This document shows, in pieces, positions 17,493 to 25,495 of a DNA stretch of 64,000 nucleotides. A program made the position numbers and the translations under genes. Each line of letters starts with the position of its first letter. Position 1 is the first letter of the stretch. The DNA comes from Formosa sp030427735 (GTDB taxonomy: Bacteria > Bacteroidota > Bacteroidia > Flavobacteriales > Flavobacteriaceae): assembly GCF_051200825.1 (NCBI RefSeq), contig NZ_CP195158.1:62001-126000 (forward strand). The letters are read 5' to 3'. The notes below the pieces were generated by a model. The model had not been told where the DNA came from. It ran no database searches and saw only the letters and a list, made by a program, of their open reading frames with translations.

Positions 17493-18911
17493 TTATTTTG
17501 AAGGAAAATTAAAATAGTCTTTAGCATTGTAGTAAGAAATGCCTTGAACCATTTTTCCTATCCATTCCATATCGTTTGGTAATTCGCCTTTTTCGATTTC
17601 TTCACCAAAAAGATTACATACTATACGGCGGAAATATTCGTGCCTTGGAAACGACATAAAACTTCTAGAGTCTGTTAGCATACCAATAAAACAACTAATA
17701 AGTCCCATATTAGAAAGTGCGTTTAGCTGTTTTGTCATGCCGTCTTTTTGATCTAAAAACCACCAGCCAGAACCAAATTGCACTTTACCTTTTACGCTAC
17801 CGTCGTTAAAGTTACCAATCATAGTCGCTAGAACTTCGTTATCGGCAGGATTCAGGTTATAAAGTATAGTTTTTGCTAGTTTATCTTTAGTGTCTAAAGT
17901 GTTTAAGAATTTCGATAAGTTTTCGGCTTGCGAAAAATCGCCAATAGAATCCCATCCTGTATCTGGACCTAATTGGGTTAACATTCTAGCGTTGTTATTG
18001 CGTAATGCCCCTAAGTGAAACTGTTGAACCCAACCAAATTCGTGATAAGTTTCCGCTAAAAATAGTAATAAAGCAGTTTGGAATTTTAAGGATTCTAATT
18101 GAGAAATAGCTTCCTTATTTCTGCGTTTAGCAAAAATGGTTTTGATTTCTGCTTCTGTAAAATTAACAAAAGGAATGGCGTTTAAACCATGGTCTGATAA
18201 TTTACAGCCGTTATCGTTAAAATAAGAAATCCTGTTTTTTAAAGCGTCGCAAAGTGCGTCGTAGGTTTTAATTTCCGAATTTGTTACCTTCTCTAAAGCA
18301 TCTATATAATCGTTATACGATTCGGTATCGATAAAAATGGCCTTGTCCGGTCTAAACGAAGTACTCATGTACGTCTTCTTGTTTTCATTCTTGGCATATT
18401 GCTGATGAAACTCGAGAGTATCTAGAGGGTCTTCGGTGGTGCAAACTACTTCAACATTCATTTTGTTTAAAATGTTCTGGCAGCTGTAAGCATCGGTTTT
18501 TAAAATGTCTGATGCCGTTTTATAGATTTCTGGAGCTGTTTTTTCGTTTAATAAAGTATCTATGTTATAGTAACGTAAAAGCTCTAAATGTGTCCAGTGA
18601 TACAGTGGATTACGCATGGTATAGGGTACCGTTTTACCCCATTGTAAAAACTTTTCTTCGTCTGAAGCACTTCCTGTAATAAAGGTTTCGTTTACACCTA
18701 AAGTACGCATGGCTCGCCATTTGTAATGGTCGCCGTGAATCCAGATTTGCGAAATATTATCGAAAGATCTGTTGTTGGCAATGTCTTGCGGAGGTAAGTG
18801 GCAATGGTAATCTATAATAGGTAAAGAACTGGCGTAATTGTGGTACAGTTCTTCTGCATATTTATTTTGCAGTAAAAAATTGTCGTTAATAAACGTCTTA
18901 GGTGCGCTCAT
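17493..18911 (-). CDS. uxaC: Uronate isomerase (glucuronate/galacturonate isomerase)
   Basis: A 472-residue amidohydrolase-superfamily isomerase. The IIDYHCHLPP motif (His36 and His38, metal ligands), HWTHLELLRYYNI, QFHLGALRNNNARM and LTDSRSFMSFPRHEYFRR are characteristic of UxaC. It converts D-galacturonate to D-tagaturonate (and D-glucuronate to D-fructuronate) in the cytoplasm. Since uxaB and uxaA are in the same operon, the galacturonate route is the relevant one. It is 9 bp after kduD; length is normal. Confidence 0.96.
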   Translation of the reverse strand: MSAPKTFINDNFLLQNKYAEELYHNYASSLPIIDYHCHLPPQDIANNRSFDNISQIWIHGDHYKWRAMRTLGVNETFITGSASDEEKFLQWGKTVPYTMRNPLYHWTHLELLRYYNIDTLLNEKTAPEIYKTASDILKTDAYSCQNILNKMNVEVVCTTEDPLDTLEFHQQYAKNENKKTYMSTSFRPDKAIFIDTESYNDYIDALEKVTNSEIKTYDALCDALKNRISYFNDNGCKLSDHGLNAIPFVNFTEAEIKTIFAKRRNKEAISQLESLKFQTALLLFLAETYHEFGWVQQFHLGALRNNNARMLTQLGPDTGWDSIGDFSQAENLSKFLNTLDTKDKLAKTILYNLNPADNEVLATMIGNFNDGSVKGKVQFGSGWWFLDQKDGMTKQLNALSNMGLISCFIGMLTDSRSFMSFPRHEYFRRIVCNLFGEEIEKGELPNDMEWIGKMVQGISYYNAKDYFNFPSK

Positions 18912-18920
18912 GAGTGGTAA

Positions 18921-19706
18921 TTAATTTTCGTTACTAGGTTTACCAATGGTTGCAAGTATACCACCATCGACATATATAATTTGGCCGTTTACAAAATTAC
19001 TAGCTTCGGAAGCTAAAAAAACAGCAGTCCCTTGAAGATCTTCTGGGTTTCCCCAACGTCCGGCTGGGGTTCTGCCTACTATAAAATCGTTAAATGGATG
19101 ACCGTCTACTCGAATAGGAGCAGTTTGCGAGGTCGCAAAATATCCAGGGCCAATACCGTTAACCTGTATGTTGTGTTTAGCCCATTCTGTGGCTAAATTT
19201 CTGGTTAACATTTTTAAACCACCTTTGGCTGCAGCATAAGCCGAAACGGTATTACGGCCTAACTCACTCATCATAGAACAGATGTTTATTATTTTACCAC
19301 CTCCATTTTTTATCATGCTTCTGCCAACAAGTTGCGACATGATAAATGCTCCGGTTAAGTCTACATCAAGTACGCGTCTAAATTCCGAAATTTCCATGTC
19401 TTCTGCAGGTACGCGTTTTATTATACCAGCATTATTTACAAGAATGTCTATTTGCCCTTCGTTAGTTTCAATTTCTGCAACTTTTTCTGCTGCAATTTTT
19501 TCATCGGTAACATCAAAAATGTAACCAGCGGCTTCAAAACCTTTAGATTTATAATGAGCTAAGGCCTCCTCTAGCTTAGATGGAGTGGTGCTCGTAATAA
19601 CCAGTTTAGCACCAGCTTGTGCCAATCCTTCGGCCATAGCCATACCAAGGCCATGTGTTCCGCCTGTAACTAAGGCGGTTTTATGTTTTAAATTGAATAA
19701 AGTCAT
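18921..19706 (-). CDS. kduD: 2-keto-3-deoxygluconate 5-dehydrogenase (SDR)
   Basis: A 261-residue short-chain dehydrogenase: GGTHGLGMA nucleotide-binding loop (residues 15-23), NNAG (91-94), catalytic Ser144, Tyr157 and Lys161 (YAAAK). The C-terminal INGQIIYVDGG-like end is typical. It reduces the 2,5-diketo acid made by KduI to KDG, closing the branch for unsaturated uronates released by pectate lyase plus GH105. Position 4 bp after kduI supports this assignment over other SDRs. Confidence 0.93.
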   Translation of the reverse strand: MTLFNLKHKTALVTGGTHGLGMAMAEGLAQAGAKLVITSTTPSKLEEALAHYKSKGFEAAGYIFDVTDEKIAAEKVAEIETNEGQIDILVNNAGIIKRVPAEDMEISEFRRVLDVDLTGAFIMSQLVGRSMIKNGGGKIINICSMMSELGRNTVSAYAAAKGGLKMLTRNLATEWAKHNIQVNGIGPGYFATSQTAPIRVDGHPFNDFIVGRTPAGRWGNPEDLQGTAVFLASEASNFVNGQIIYVDGGILATIGKPSNEN

Positions 19707-19710
19707 TTTG

Positions 19711-20547
19711 TTATTTTAATTCGTTAGGTGGACAAACATCCATGTCGCCATAATCTAAATTTTCTCCTGCCATACCCCAAATAAATGAATAGTTAGACGT
19801 TCCTGAGCCCGAATGTATAGACCATTCTGGCGATAACACAGCTTGTTTGTTTTTCATGAAAATATGTCGTGTGTTATCTGTTTCTCCCATAAAGTGGGCG
19901 ATGGTCTGGCTTTCGTCTAAATCGAAATAAAAGTAAGCTTCCATTCTACGGTTGTGTGTGTGTGCCGGCATGGTGTTCCAAACATTTCCTGGTAATAACT
20001 CTGTTAAGCCCATTTGTAATTGGCAGGTTTCAACAATACTATTTACAATAAGTTTGTTAAGAATACGCTTGTTGGCTAGTTTTTCTTCGCCAAGTTCTAT
20101 AACTTCTGCATCTGCTTTTCCTACTTTTTTTGTTGGAAATTGCTTGTGGGCTGGCGCCGAATTGATATAAAATAAAGCCTGACCTCCTGGCTTGCTTTCA
20201 AAAACAACTTCCTTATTGCCTTGTCCAACGTATAGAGCTTCTTTTTTATTAAGTTCGTAAGTTGTACCGTCTACAGTTACAATTCCAGGGTCGCCAACAC
20301 TAACAATACCCAATTCTCTGCGGTCTAAGAAATGTTCTGATTTAAGATAAGGGATAGTTTCTAGTGTTAAAGCTTTAGAACTAGGCATGATACCACCAAC
20401 AATATATCTATCGTACATAGAATAGGTAAGTTGTATGGTATCTTCTTGAAAAAGATTTTCAATTAAAAAATGTTCGCGTAATTCGGTGGTTGAATATTTT
20501 TGTGCATCTTTAGGGTGAGATGCGTATCTGAAATTGTAATGAGTCAT
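19711..20547 (-). CDS. kduI: 5-keto-4-deoxyuronate isomerase
   Basis: A 278-residue cupin-fold enzyme of the KduI family. The zinc site is visible in PAHTHNRRMEAYFYF (His196, His198, Glu203) with a fourth ligand in EWSIHSGSG (about 245). It isomerises 4-deoxy-L-threo-5-hexosulose uronate to 3-deoxy-D-glycero-2,5-hexodiulosonate. It is the first gene of the ten-gene uronate operon; its promoter and a perfect LacI-type operator lie 15-60 bp upstream, so the entire operon is controlled from here. Confidence 0.96.
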   Translation of the reverse strand: MTHYNFRYASHPKDAQKYSTTELREHFLIENLFQEDTIQLTYSMYDRYIVGGIMPSSKALTLETIPYLKSEHFLDRRELGIVSVGDPGIVTVDGTTYELNKKEALYVGQGNKEVVFESKPGGQALFYINSAPAHKQFPTKKVGKADAEVIELGEEKLANKRILNKLIVNSIVETCQLQMGLTELLPGNVWNTMPAHTHNRRMEAYFYFDLDESQTIAHFMGETDNTRHIFMKNKQAVLSPEWSIHSGSGTSNYSFIWGMAGENLDYGDMDVCPPNELK

Positions 20548-20561
20548 TCTTTTTTATTTTA

Positions 20562-20575
20562 TGTAATCGATTACA
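20562..20575. promoter_or_regulatory. LacI-type operator 3 (uronate operon)
   Basis: Perfect palindrome TGTAATCGATTACA, identical to operator 1 and 12 kb away from it. It lies between the kduI -7 box and the kduI start, over the expected transcription start. Confidence 0.87.
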
Positions 20576-20607
20576 CAAATATATGTTTTTTATTTTAATA
20601 TTGACAA
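20576..20607 (-). promoter_or_regulatory. Promoter of the uronate operon (kduI to uxaA)
   Basis: On the minus strand: TTG (20607-20605), a 21-bp spacer, then TATATTTG (20583-20576), a perfect match to the Bacteroidota -7 consensus TAnnTTTG. Operator 3 begins at the next base. This gives a clean repressor-blocks-start design. Confidence 0.8.
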
Positions 20608-20992
20608 CCAATGTTAGAATTGTGTAAAATTTGTTGTGTTTTTTTGATTTTTTCGCTAAAAATCACCTTTTAAATTGTGTAAATTAACAACTGGGGCGTA
20701 GATTATACAATAGTAGCTGTGTGAGATTTTTGATTATAGAATGACTTTTTTTATTTGTAATTTGGTTGCAATGTTGTGCTTTATAACTATTTAAAAATTT
20801 CGGGTTGCATTTTGTTTTGTAATTTTTTGAAGATAAAAAAATGCATTATAAGCTTTAAATAGTGTAGGGAATAGTTGTTAAAGTCATTTTTTTTATGTTA
20901 AATTTACGCCATATAAAAGGATTGAATTAATAGCCAACAGAATTTAAAGTTTTATATAACCCTTTTTGGTTAAGTATTTTGACCATTCATTA
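20608..20992. other. Gene-free A+T-rich stretch
   Basis: About 385 bp between the uronate-operon promoter and the small PID-CTERM gene. It is A+T-rich with no open frame of note. It must hold the promoter of the small gene, but I find only partial matches to TAnnTTTG (for example TAAATTTA near 20900) and see no repeats or RNA gene. Confidence 0.5.
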
Positions 20993-21184
20993 ATGATGCA
21001 ACATAAAACAAAAATCTTTTTAATACTTTTCTTTTTTGCAGGTGTTTTGTGTTTTGCGCAAGAAACGCCTCCAACCCCAGATGGGAGAGGGCCTACCCCT
21101 CCTGGAACACCAATAGATGGTGGTTTAGTGGTTTTGTTAGTGGCTGGTGCTTGTTATGGCATAAAAAAATCCTCAAAACGCTAG
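20993..21184 (+). CDS. Small secreted protein with PID-CTERM sorting signal
   Basis: A 63-residue product from ATG 20993. It has an N-terminal signal peptide (IFLILFFFAGVLCFAQ), a short Pro/Gly/Thr-rich middle (ETPPTPDGRGPTPPGTP), then PIDGGLVVLLVAGACYGIKK and a basic tail. The PIDGG motif, hydrophobic helix and Lys/Arg end match the PID-CTERM type of C-terminal sorting signal known from Bacteroidota; almost nothing else is left between the two signals. A TTG at 20966 would add nine residues ahead of the signal peptide and is less likely. It ends 1 bp before the convergent riboflavin synthase gene. Confidence 0.75.
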   Translation: MMQHKTKIFLILFFFAGVLCFAQETPPTPDGRGPTPPGTPIDGGLVVLLVAGACYGIKKSSKR

Positions 21185-21185
21185 T

Positions 21186-21779
21186 TTATTTAATATCTAA
21201 TTCTAGTAAGCGTTTTACGTATTTTCCTAAAACATCAAATTCTAAATTTACGGTCGCTCCTTCTTTCAAGAATTTAAAGATAGTATTGTTAAATGTGTAG
21301 GGGATTATGGCTACGCTAAATTCATTTCTTTTGGAGTTTACTACAGTTAAACTGGTGCCATTTACGGTTATCGATCCTTTTTCAATGGTAATATTGTTTA
21401 AATCTTGATTGTAATTAAAGGTAAATATCCAGCTGCCAGAAGCTTCTTCTATTTTGGTGCAGGTGGCTATTTGGTCTACGTGTCCTTGTACTATATGGCC
21501 GTCCAATCGGTCTCCTAGTTTCATGGCGCGTTCTATGTTTACGACATCTTTTATTTGTAGATCCCCTAGGTTGGTTTTGTTTAATGTTTCCTTTATGACT
21601 GTAACGGTATAGGTATTTCCGTCAATTTTTACAACGGTTAGGCAAACGCCATTGTGTGCTACACTTTGATCTATTTTTAATTCAGGGGCTAGCTGACTTT
21701 CTATAGTAATATGAAGATTGTCTAATTCGGATTCTAGATGGGTTACGATGCCTAAATTTTCTATAATTCCTGTAAACAT
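21186..21779 (-). CDS. ribE: Riboflavin synthase, alpha subunit
   Basis: A 197-residue protein starting with the hallmark MFTGIIENLG and built of two lumazine-binding repeats (about 1-95 and 96-190; SVAHNGVCLTV and GSITVNGTSLTVV). It dismutates two 6,7-dimethyl-8-ribityllumazine molecules to riboflavin. It is divergent from pdxA with 63 bp between the starts. Length and motifs are normal. Confidence 0.95.
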   Translation of the reverse strand: MFTGIIENLGIVTHLESELDNLHITIESQLAPELKIDQSVAHNGVCLTVVKIDGNTYTVTVIKETLNKTNLGDLQIKDVVNIERAMKLGDRLDGHIVQGHVDQIATCTKIEEASGSWIFTFNYNQDLNNITIEKGSITVNGTSLTVVNSKRNEFSVAIIPYTFNNTIFKFLKEGATVNLEFDVLGKYVKRLLELDIK

Positions 21780-21842
21780 ATTATCTCATTTATTTGGTTA
21801 AATTTGTGGAGATAAAATTACAAACAAATAGTTTTAAAATTA

Positions 21843-22865
21843 ATGAAGAAAGAAGAAAATATAATTGTAGGTATTTCTATAGGCGATTTAAACGGTATAG
21901 GAGGCGAAATTGTCTTAAAGACGTTTGAAGACTCTCGAATTTTGGAGTTTTGTACGCCAGTTATTTTTGCTTCGGTTAAGGTAATGTCTTATTATAAGAA
22001 TCATTTTAAGTTCGATATTAATTTTAATGGTATTCAAAATTTAGATCAGGTTGTTCCTGGAAAAATAAATGTTTTTAATGTTTGGAAAGAAAACGTGTCG
22101 ATTAATTTTGGGAAAGAAGATTTTAAAATAGGAACATATGCTATTAAGTCTTTAGAGGCGGCAACAAAAGCGCTGAAAGAAGGGCGGGTAGATATGCTTA
22201 TTACTGCGCCAATAAATAAACATAATATCCAGTCCGATACCTTTAACTTTCCAGGACATACCAATTATTTAGAACAGGAATTAGAAGGCGATAGCTTAAT
22301 GTTTATGGTAACCGATACTTTAAAGGTTGGATTGTTAACAGATCACGTGCCAGTTAGCGATATAGCCAAGCACATTACACCTGAGTTAATAACTAAAAAA
22401 ATCGAGACCATTTACAAATCGTTACAGCAGGATTTTAGAATAAGCAAGCCTAAAATAGCAGTTTTGGGTATTAATCCGCATACTGGAGATAATGGTGTAA
22501 TAGGTAATGAAGACGACCAAGTATTGCGGCCAACATTAAAAAAAATAAAAGAATCGGGTAAATTAGTATTCGGTCCTTATGCTGCCGATAGTTTTTTTGG
22601 CTCTAATAACTATAAAAATTTCGATGCTGTAGTTGCATCCTATCACGATCAGGGGCTCATTCCTTTTAAAACATTATCTTTTGGGGAAGGTGTAAATTTT
22701 ACAGCCGGATTAAATAAAGTGCGTACATCGCCAGATCATGGCACGGCATTTGAAATAGCAGGAAAAGGTATTGCCGACGAAAGTTCGTTTAAAGAAGCGT
22801 TATTTACTGGAATGCAAATCTATAAGAATAGAGTAGAGCACCAAGAGTTGGTAAAAAGACTGTAA
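21843..22865 (+). CDS. pdxA: 4-hydroxythreonine-4-phosphate dehydrogenase
   Basis: A 340-residue PdxA protein of pyridoxal 5'-phosphate synthesis. Motifs include ISIGDLNGIGGE at the N terminus, TAPINKHN, FPGHTNYLE (metal-ligand His), INPHTGDNG, SYHDQGLIPFK and PDHGTAFEIAGKG (metal-ligand His). It oxidises 4-phosphohydroxy-L-threonine with NAD. Its position beside the DUF177-rpmF-fabH cluster is, as I recall, common in Flavobacteriia. Confidence 0.95.
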   Translation: MKKEENIIVGISIGDLNGIGGEIVLKTFEDSRILEFCTPVIFASVKVMSYYKNHFKFDINFNGIQNLDQVVPGKINVFNVWKENVSINFGKEDFKIGTYAIKSLEAATKALKEGRVDMLITAPINKHNIQSDTFNFPGHTNYLEQELEGDSLMFMVTDTLKVGLLTDHVPVSDIAKHITPELITKKIETIYKSLQQDFRISKPKIAVLGINPHTGDNGVIGNEDDQVLRPTLKKIKESGKLVFGPYAADSFFGSNNYKNFDAVVASYHDQGLIPFKTLSFGEGVNFTAGLNKVRTSPDHGTAFEIAGKGIADESSFKEALFTGMQIYKNRVEHQELVKRL

Positions 22866-22931
22866 AATATTGAATAAAAAAGATATAAACAAAAAATGTT
22901 TATAAATAAGCTTGCCTAAAATAAAATTTTA

Positions 22932-22939
22932 TATATTTG
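22932..22939 (+). promoter_or_regulatory. -7 box upstream of the DUF177-rpmF genes
   Basis: TATATTTG, a perfect TAnnTTTG match 22 bp before the ATG at 22962. A TTG at 22912-22914 is 17 bp upstream, slightly closer than usual. Confidence 0.55.
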
Positions 22940-22961
22940 CAGGCTCAAATTAGATGTGAAA

Positions 22962-23504
22962 ATGAAGTTGTTGAAAGAATTTACAATTCAATTTGTTGGA
23001 TTAAAATTAGGGAAACATCATTTCGAGTATCAAATTGGAGACGAGTTCTTTAAACATTTTGAGTATGACGATTTTAATCATGCCAATATTCAAGTAGATG
23101 TCCTTTTAGAAAAAAAGGCAACCCTGCTAGAATTGCATTTTAAAATATCGGGAAGTGTTAACGTATATTGCGATGTAACAAACGAACCTTACGATCAAGC
23201 TATTCAAAATGAATTTGATTTAGTGGTTAAGTTTGGCGACGAATATAACGACGAGGAAATTGATTTATTGGTGTTGCCGCATGGTGAATACGAAGTTAAT
23301 ATCCAACAATATATTTACGAACTTATTGTTTTGGCTGTCCCAACCAAACGTATTCATCCTGGAGTTGAAGATGGTACGTTGCAATCGGATATACTAGATA
23401 AGTTAGAAGAATTAAGCCCTAAAGAGCAAGAAAATAAAAACGACCAAGAGGATACAGACCCTCGTTGGAATACATTAAAAAAACTATTAACGGATAATAA
23501 ATAA
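22962..23504 (+). CDS. DUF177 (YceD-like) large-ribosomal-RNA accumulation protein
   Basis: About 180 residues from ATG 22962 (a GTG two codons earlier is in frame). The acidic DUF177/YceD fold is recognisable by SGSVNVYCDVTNEPYDQAI, where the usual zinc-type CxxC is reduced to a single Cys, and by DEEIDLLVLPHGEYEVNIQQYIYELIV-like C-terminal part. YceD homologues are linked to 23S rRNA accumulation and are nearly always next to rpmF, which follows here after 7 bp. Function in Bacteroidota is inferred from that linkage. Confidence 0.85.
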   Translation: MKLLKEFTIQFVGLKLGKHHFEYQIGDEFFKHFEYDDFNHANIQVDVLLEKKATLLELHFKISGSVNVYCDVTNEPYDQAIQNEFDLVVKFGDEYNDEEIDLLVLPHGEYEVNIQQYIYELIVLAVPTKRIHPGVEDGTLQSDILDKLEELSPKEQENKNDQEDTDPRWNTLKKLLTDNK

Positions 23505-23511
23505 ATAGAAA

Positions 23512-23715
23512 ATGGCACATCCTAAGAGAAAAATCTCGAAAACTAGAAGAGATAAAAGAAGAACACATTATAAAGCAACTGCGCCACAAATTGCTACGTG
23601 TCCAACAACAGGAGAAGCTCACTTGTATCACAGAGCACATTGGCACGAAGGTAAATTATACTACAGAGGTCAAGTTTTAATAGACAACTCAGAAGTAGAA
23701 GAAAATCTAGCATAA
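23512..23715 (+). CDS. rpmF: Ribosomal protein bL32
   Basis: A 67-residue L32 protein: MAHPKRKISKTRRDKRRTHY is the conserved start, followed by ATCPTTGEAHLYHRAHW. The central CxxTGE keeps one Cys, but the second zinc-finger Cys pair is absent, so it is a zinc-independent form. It is co-transcribed with the DUF177 gene and followed by a strong terminator 18 bp downstream. Confidence 0.97.
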   Translation: MAHPKRKISKTRRDKRRTHYKATAPQIATCPTTGEAHLYHRAHWHEGKLYYRGQVLIDNSEVEENLA

Positions 23716-23732
23716 GTATTATGCATGCATAC

Positions 23733-23765
23733 AAAAAAACGCTCCGTTGGGGGCGTTTTTTTTGT
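23733..23765 (+). terminator. Rho-independent terminator after rpmF
   Basis: A-run, stem ACGCTCC / GGGGCGT (one G-T pair) with a short loop, then a run of eight or more T. It closes the DUF177-rpmF transcript. Confidence 0.9.
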
Positions 23766-23825
23766 CATATGGTTTTGTATAAATCAAAAACCACTTAATT
23801 TGCATAAAATTATTTCAAAATAGAG

Positions 23826-23833
23826 TATTTTTG
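23826..23833 (+). promoter_or_regulatory. -7 box upstream of fabH
   Basis: TATTTTTG fits TAnnTTTG and lies 64 bp before the fabH start. A TTTGC at 23799-23803 is a possible -33 element with a slightly long spacer of about 23 bp. Confidence 0.55.
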
Positions 23834-23837
23834 TCGA

Positions 23838-23862
23838 AATTTTGATGGTTTAGATCAAAATT
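23838..23862. promoter_or_regulatory. Operator-like palindrome at the fabH promoter
   Basis: Two 9-bp arms, AATTTTGAT (23838-23846) and ATCAAAATT (23854-23862), separated by 7 bp. It begins 4 bp after the -7 box, over the expected transcription start. The position suits a repressor of the fabH-accB-accC fatty-acid initiation genes. The protein that binds is unknown. Confidence 0.6.
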
Positions 23863-23896
23863 ACTCCAAATTTTAGTTTTAAGTAACAAAAACGTT

Positions 23897-24892
23897 ATGA
23901 GTAAAATTACAGCGGCAATTACTGCAGTAGGAGGCTATGTACCAGACTTCGTTTTAAGTAACAAGGTACTCGAGTCTATGGTAGATACTAATGATGAGTG
24001 GATAACTACAAGAACTGGCATTAAAGAACGTCGTATATTAAAAGAAGAAGGTAAAGGTACGTCTTACCTCGCCATTAAAGCAGCACAAAACCTTTTAGAT
24101 AAATCGGGACTAGACCCTAAAGAAATAGACTTAATAGTTGTAGCCACAGCAACACCAGACTTATTGGTAGCTTCTACAGCAGTTTACGTGGCCACAGAAA
24201 TTGGTGCAACAAATGCCTTTGCATACGATTTGCAAGCCGCTTGCTCGAGTTTTCTATACGGAATGTCTACGGCAGCAGCTTATATAGAAGCTGGTAGATA
24301 TAAGAAAGTTTTAGTTATAGGCGCAGATAAAATGTCGTCTATAATAGATTATACAGACCGTACTACCTGTATTATTTTTGGAGATGGTGCTGGAGCAGCA
24401 TTATTTGAGCCTAACCAAGAAGGTTACGGACTTCAAGACGAATACTTACGCAGCGATGGTTCAGGACGTGATTTCTTGAAAATTGAAGCAGGAGGATCGC
24501 TTTTACCACCAACTGAAGATACTGTAAAAAACAAGCAGCATTACGTGCATCAAGACGGTAGAACGGTGTTTAAGTTTGCCGTATCTAACATGGCCGATGT
24601 AGCCGAAAAAATAATGCAGCGCAATAATTTAAGTCACGACGATGTGGCTTGGTTGGTACCGCATCAAGCGAATTTACGCATTATTGATGCCACAGCTAAT
24701 AGAATGAATTTAGACGATTCTAAAGTTCTTAAAAACATACACCGATATGGTAATACCACATCGGCTACATTACCTTTACTTTTAAGCGACTTTGAATCAA
24801 AATTTAAAAAAGGGGATAATATAATTTTTGCTGCTTTTGGAGGTGGATTCACATGGGGATCTACGTATTTAACATGGGCATATAATTCCTAA
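23897..24892 (+). CDS. fabH: 3-oxoacyl-ACP synthase III (KAS III)
   Basis: A 331-residue condensing enzyme that starts fatty-acid chains from acetyl-CoA and malonyl-ACP (branched acyl-CoA in many Bacteroidota). The triad is present: Cys116 in QAACSSFLYG, His in VPHQANLRI and Asn in HRYGNTTSA. The DTNDEWITTRTGI N-terminal motif is typical. It is followed by accB and accC, giving the first committed steps of fatty-acid synthesis in one unit. Confidence 0.96.
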   Translation: MSKITAAITAVGGYVPDFVLSNKVLESMVDTNDEWITTRTGIKERRILKEEGKGTSYLAIKAAQNLLDKSGLDPKEIDLIVVATATPDLLVASTAVYVATEIGATNAFAYDLQAACSSFLYGMSTAAAYIEAGRYKKVLVIGADKMSSIIDYTDRTTCIIFGDGAGAALFEPNQEGYGLQDEYLRSDGSGRDFLKIEAGGSLLPPTEDTVKNKQHYVHQDGRTVFKFAVSNMADVAEKIMQRNNLSHDDVAWLVPHQANLRIIDATANRMNLDDSKVLKNIHRYGNTTSATLPLLLSDFESKFKKGDNIIFAAFGGGFTWGSTYLTWAYNS

Positions 24893-24929
24893 TTGACTAA
24901 TAATAACTCATTTTAAAATCTAATTTATT

Positions 24930-25421
24930 ATGGATTTAAAAGACATTCAAAATTTAATCAAATTTGTTGCTAAATCTGGTGCAAGCGAGGTTAAATTAGA
25001 AACAGACGATGTAAAAATTACAATTAAAACAGGTAGCGACGACAAAGGAGAAACAACAACTTATGTACAGCAAATACCTGTAAATGCGCCAGTAGCACAA
25101 GCTCCTGTTGCCGCACAACCTGCGCAGCCAGCTGCACCGCAAGCAGCTCCTGTAACACCTGCTGCAGATAACGATTCAAAATATATTACAATAAAATCGC
25201 CTATTATTGGTACGCTTTACAGAAAACCTTCGCCAGATAAACCTGTGTTTGTAGAAGTAGGGCAAACTATTAACGAAGGCGATGTACTTTGTATTATAGA
25301 AGCTATGAAACTATTTAACGAAATAGAATCGGAAGTTTCAGGAAAAATAGTAAAAGTATTGGTAGACGATTCTTCTCCAGTAGAGTTCGATCAACCATTA
25401 TTCTTAGTAGATCCATCATAA
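24930..25421 (+). CDS. accB: Biotin carboxyl carrier protein of acetyl-CoA carboxylase
   Basis: A 163-residue BCCP. An N-terminal domain (1-45), a flexible Ala/Pro/Gln-rich linker (about 55-85) and the C-terminal biotinyl domain with EAMKLFNEI, where Lys127 takes biotin. It carries carboxyl-biotin between AccC and the carboxyltransferase. It lies 37 bp after fabH and 74 bp before accC, with a hairpin in that second gap. Confidence 0.97.
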   Translation: MDLKDIQNLIKFVAKSGASEVKLETDDVKITIKTGSDDKGETTTYVQQIPVNAPVAQAPVAAQPAQPAAPQAAPVTPAADNDSKYITIKSPIIGTLYRKPSPDKPVFVEVGQTINEGDVLCIIEAMKLFNEIESEVSGKIVKVLVDDSSPVEFDQPLFLVDPS

Positions 25422-25430
25422 CAAATTTTA

Positions 25431-25472
25431 AAATTCCAAAACAAATCCCAATACGATTGGAATTTGGAATTT
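25431..25472 (+). repeat. Intergenic hairpin between accB and accC
   Basis: AAATTCCAAA (25431-25440) pairs with TTTGGAATTT (25463-25472), and CCAAT with ATTGG around an ACG loop. No T-run fits a full terminator, so it may set the accB:accC ratio or be a dispersed REP-like unit. The ATTCCAAAT-type composition resembles short repeats I associate with Flavobacteriia, which I cannot check here. Confidence 0.55.
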
Positions 25473-25495
25473 GAGATTTTTAAAAACTAGACGTT

